NCBI GenBank assembly: GCA_964036195.1
Contig: OZ038453.1
Span: 7,641,469 to 7,705,468 of the forward strand
Source of the DNA: Sphaerolaimus hirsutus
Lineage: Eukaryota; Nematoda; Chromadorea; Monhysterida; Sphaerolaimidae
Length of the DNA stretch: 64,000 nt
Reading direction: 5' to 3'
A model generated the notes under the pieces. That model had not been told where the DNA came from. It did not search any database and saw nothing but the letters and a program-made list of their open reading frames with translations. Each line of letters begins with the position of its first letter. Position 1 is the stretch's first letter. Positions 63,206-64,000 of the stretch are shown here, in pieces. The position numbers and the translations under genes are program-made.

Positions 63206-64000
63206 CTACTTATTATTACAGGTCACATTGAAGCTGATGTTGGCAGAGTGCAGTGGAATTTCTATTTTCTTTTTCTTATTACCATCCCTATGATTTATTG
63301 TCATTTCTGTTTTAGGCTGCTGCTGCTGCTGTGTTTGTGGTGCTGTCAAGTAATGATGGTGGTGACAGTGTTCATGTTGCAATATTGTTGGAGGTATATC
63401 CTCTGGGTAAAATCCACCACCACCACTATCTGTTTCATCTGTGACACTACTATGATTGTACTTGTAAATTAAACCCCAGGGAAAAATTCTTGGACTATTC
63501 TCATCATGTCTTGTAATAACACCCCATGGGATAGATTCCTGTCTTGCATTGCTCTCAGCAGATTTCTTTGCAGCATTATCATCAATCACGGGACTGATGG
63601 ATTCATACTTTGATTGTACTAGTGGTGGAATTGGTGTGGGTGTTCTGCTGCTAGCGACCACCCCTGTTTCTGTTGTCTTCTGTTGGGGGTTCCCTGTTGT
63701 CATTGTTGCCTCCGCCTCCATGTGCAGAGCGCTTGGTGGTTGCGCTGCTGCTGTCCACTGCATTTGGGGGGTATTTATTTGTGACGCCAGCGTGTAAGCA
63801 AAAATTACACATTTTTATTTACCTTTTTTATGTTTGGTTGGGTGAATGTCGTCCTCCCCACCATTGTTGTCCCACTGTTCGTCTTCAGTTGGTGCTCTGA
63901 AAATATTCCGTTCTAATTCATCTCTTTTGTTTTGTCTACTGCGCAAAATTTCAACCATTTTTTCATGGCGGTCTCTGCAATGTTTGCACATTCTGATAGA
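63206..64000 (-). CDS. Partial minus-strand gene running off the right edge
   Basis: Minus strand from 64000 to about 63811 is open (IRMCKHCRDRHEKMVEIL, then RQNKRDELERNIF, DDIHPTKHKK) and ends at a donor GTAAAT. C-x2-C followed by an RH pair hints at a metal-binding motif. An acceptor AAATGCAG at about 63758 starts a second segment. In the phase set by the donor this reads DSSSATTKRSAHGGGGNND and stops after about 37 codons. In another frame a 185-codon ORF (63763-63206) runs with HCHHHHY and a Gln run. I cannot decide which frame is used. Confidence 0.35.

Overview
The window is nuclear DNA from a metazoan, most likely an invertebrate. Protein genes carry short spliceosomal introns (about 55-230 bp, a few longer) with TTTTCAG-type acceptors. 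The rest is mobile DNA: BEL/Pao and DIRS retroelements and several families of small terminal-inverted-repeat (TIR) elements. No rRNA, tRNA, CRISPR array or bacterial operon is visible. I cannot name the phylum.

Layout. 1-9210: nested non-autonomous TIR elements with 8-bp target-site duplications (TSDs; hAT-like), one holding a decayed piece of a BEL/Pao reverse transcriptase, plus one probable host exon (5646-5874, minus). 9211-21747: a complete, very young BEL/Pao LTR element on the minus strand, with 1269-bp LTRs and one 2900-codon ORF (gag, protease, RT, RNase H, integrase and an env-like membrane protein). 21748-35196: a cluster of DIRS-like tyrosine-recombinase retroelements, seven partial or complete copies. 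Four keep an unusual 3' module: a covarying stem-loop at the recombinase stop codon followed by two overlapping small ORFs. 35197-50300: a graveyard of short TIR elements (families A-G below), many with exact 8-bp TSDs and up to three levels of nesting, plus an 18-bp minisatellite. 50890-60330: a host gene neighbourhood with a short Cys-rich ORF (minus), a two-exon gene (minus), a six-exon membrane-protein gene (plus) whose start codon overlaps that of the minus-strand gene, and a seven-exon gene for a membrane protein with about 50 Cys-Pro-Pro hexapeptide repeats. 60330-64000: inverted repeats, CTGG microsatellites and probable exons of another minus-strand gene running off the right edge.

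TIR families named here (hAT assignment is inferred from the 8-bp TSD and TIR type): A, TIR CAGGGGTCTC with GATAGATAGC motifs; B, TIR CAGGGACGTAGCCAGG with a GGCGCCATGGCGCC core; C, TIR TAGGGTGTCAAA with TTTCCGTTTTCC repeats; D, TIR TAGGGTTGG; E, TIR TAGTGATGGAA; F, TIR TAGGGTTCAAACGGG with CGGTCC or CGATCC repeats; G, TIR CAGAGTTGTTAAA. DIRS copies are called D0, D1, Ds, D2, Dinv, D3 and D4 from left to right.

How parts work together. The BEL/Pao polyprotein carries every enzyme needed for LTR retrotransposition and an env-like domain. The DIRS copies together show gag, RT/RNase H, recombinase and inverted terminal repeats, but none is complete. The small TIR elements encode nothing and would need a transposase from elsewhere.
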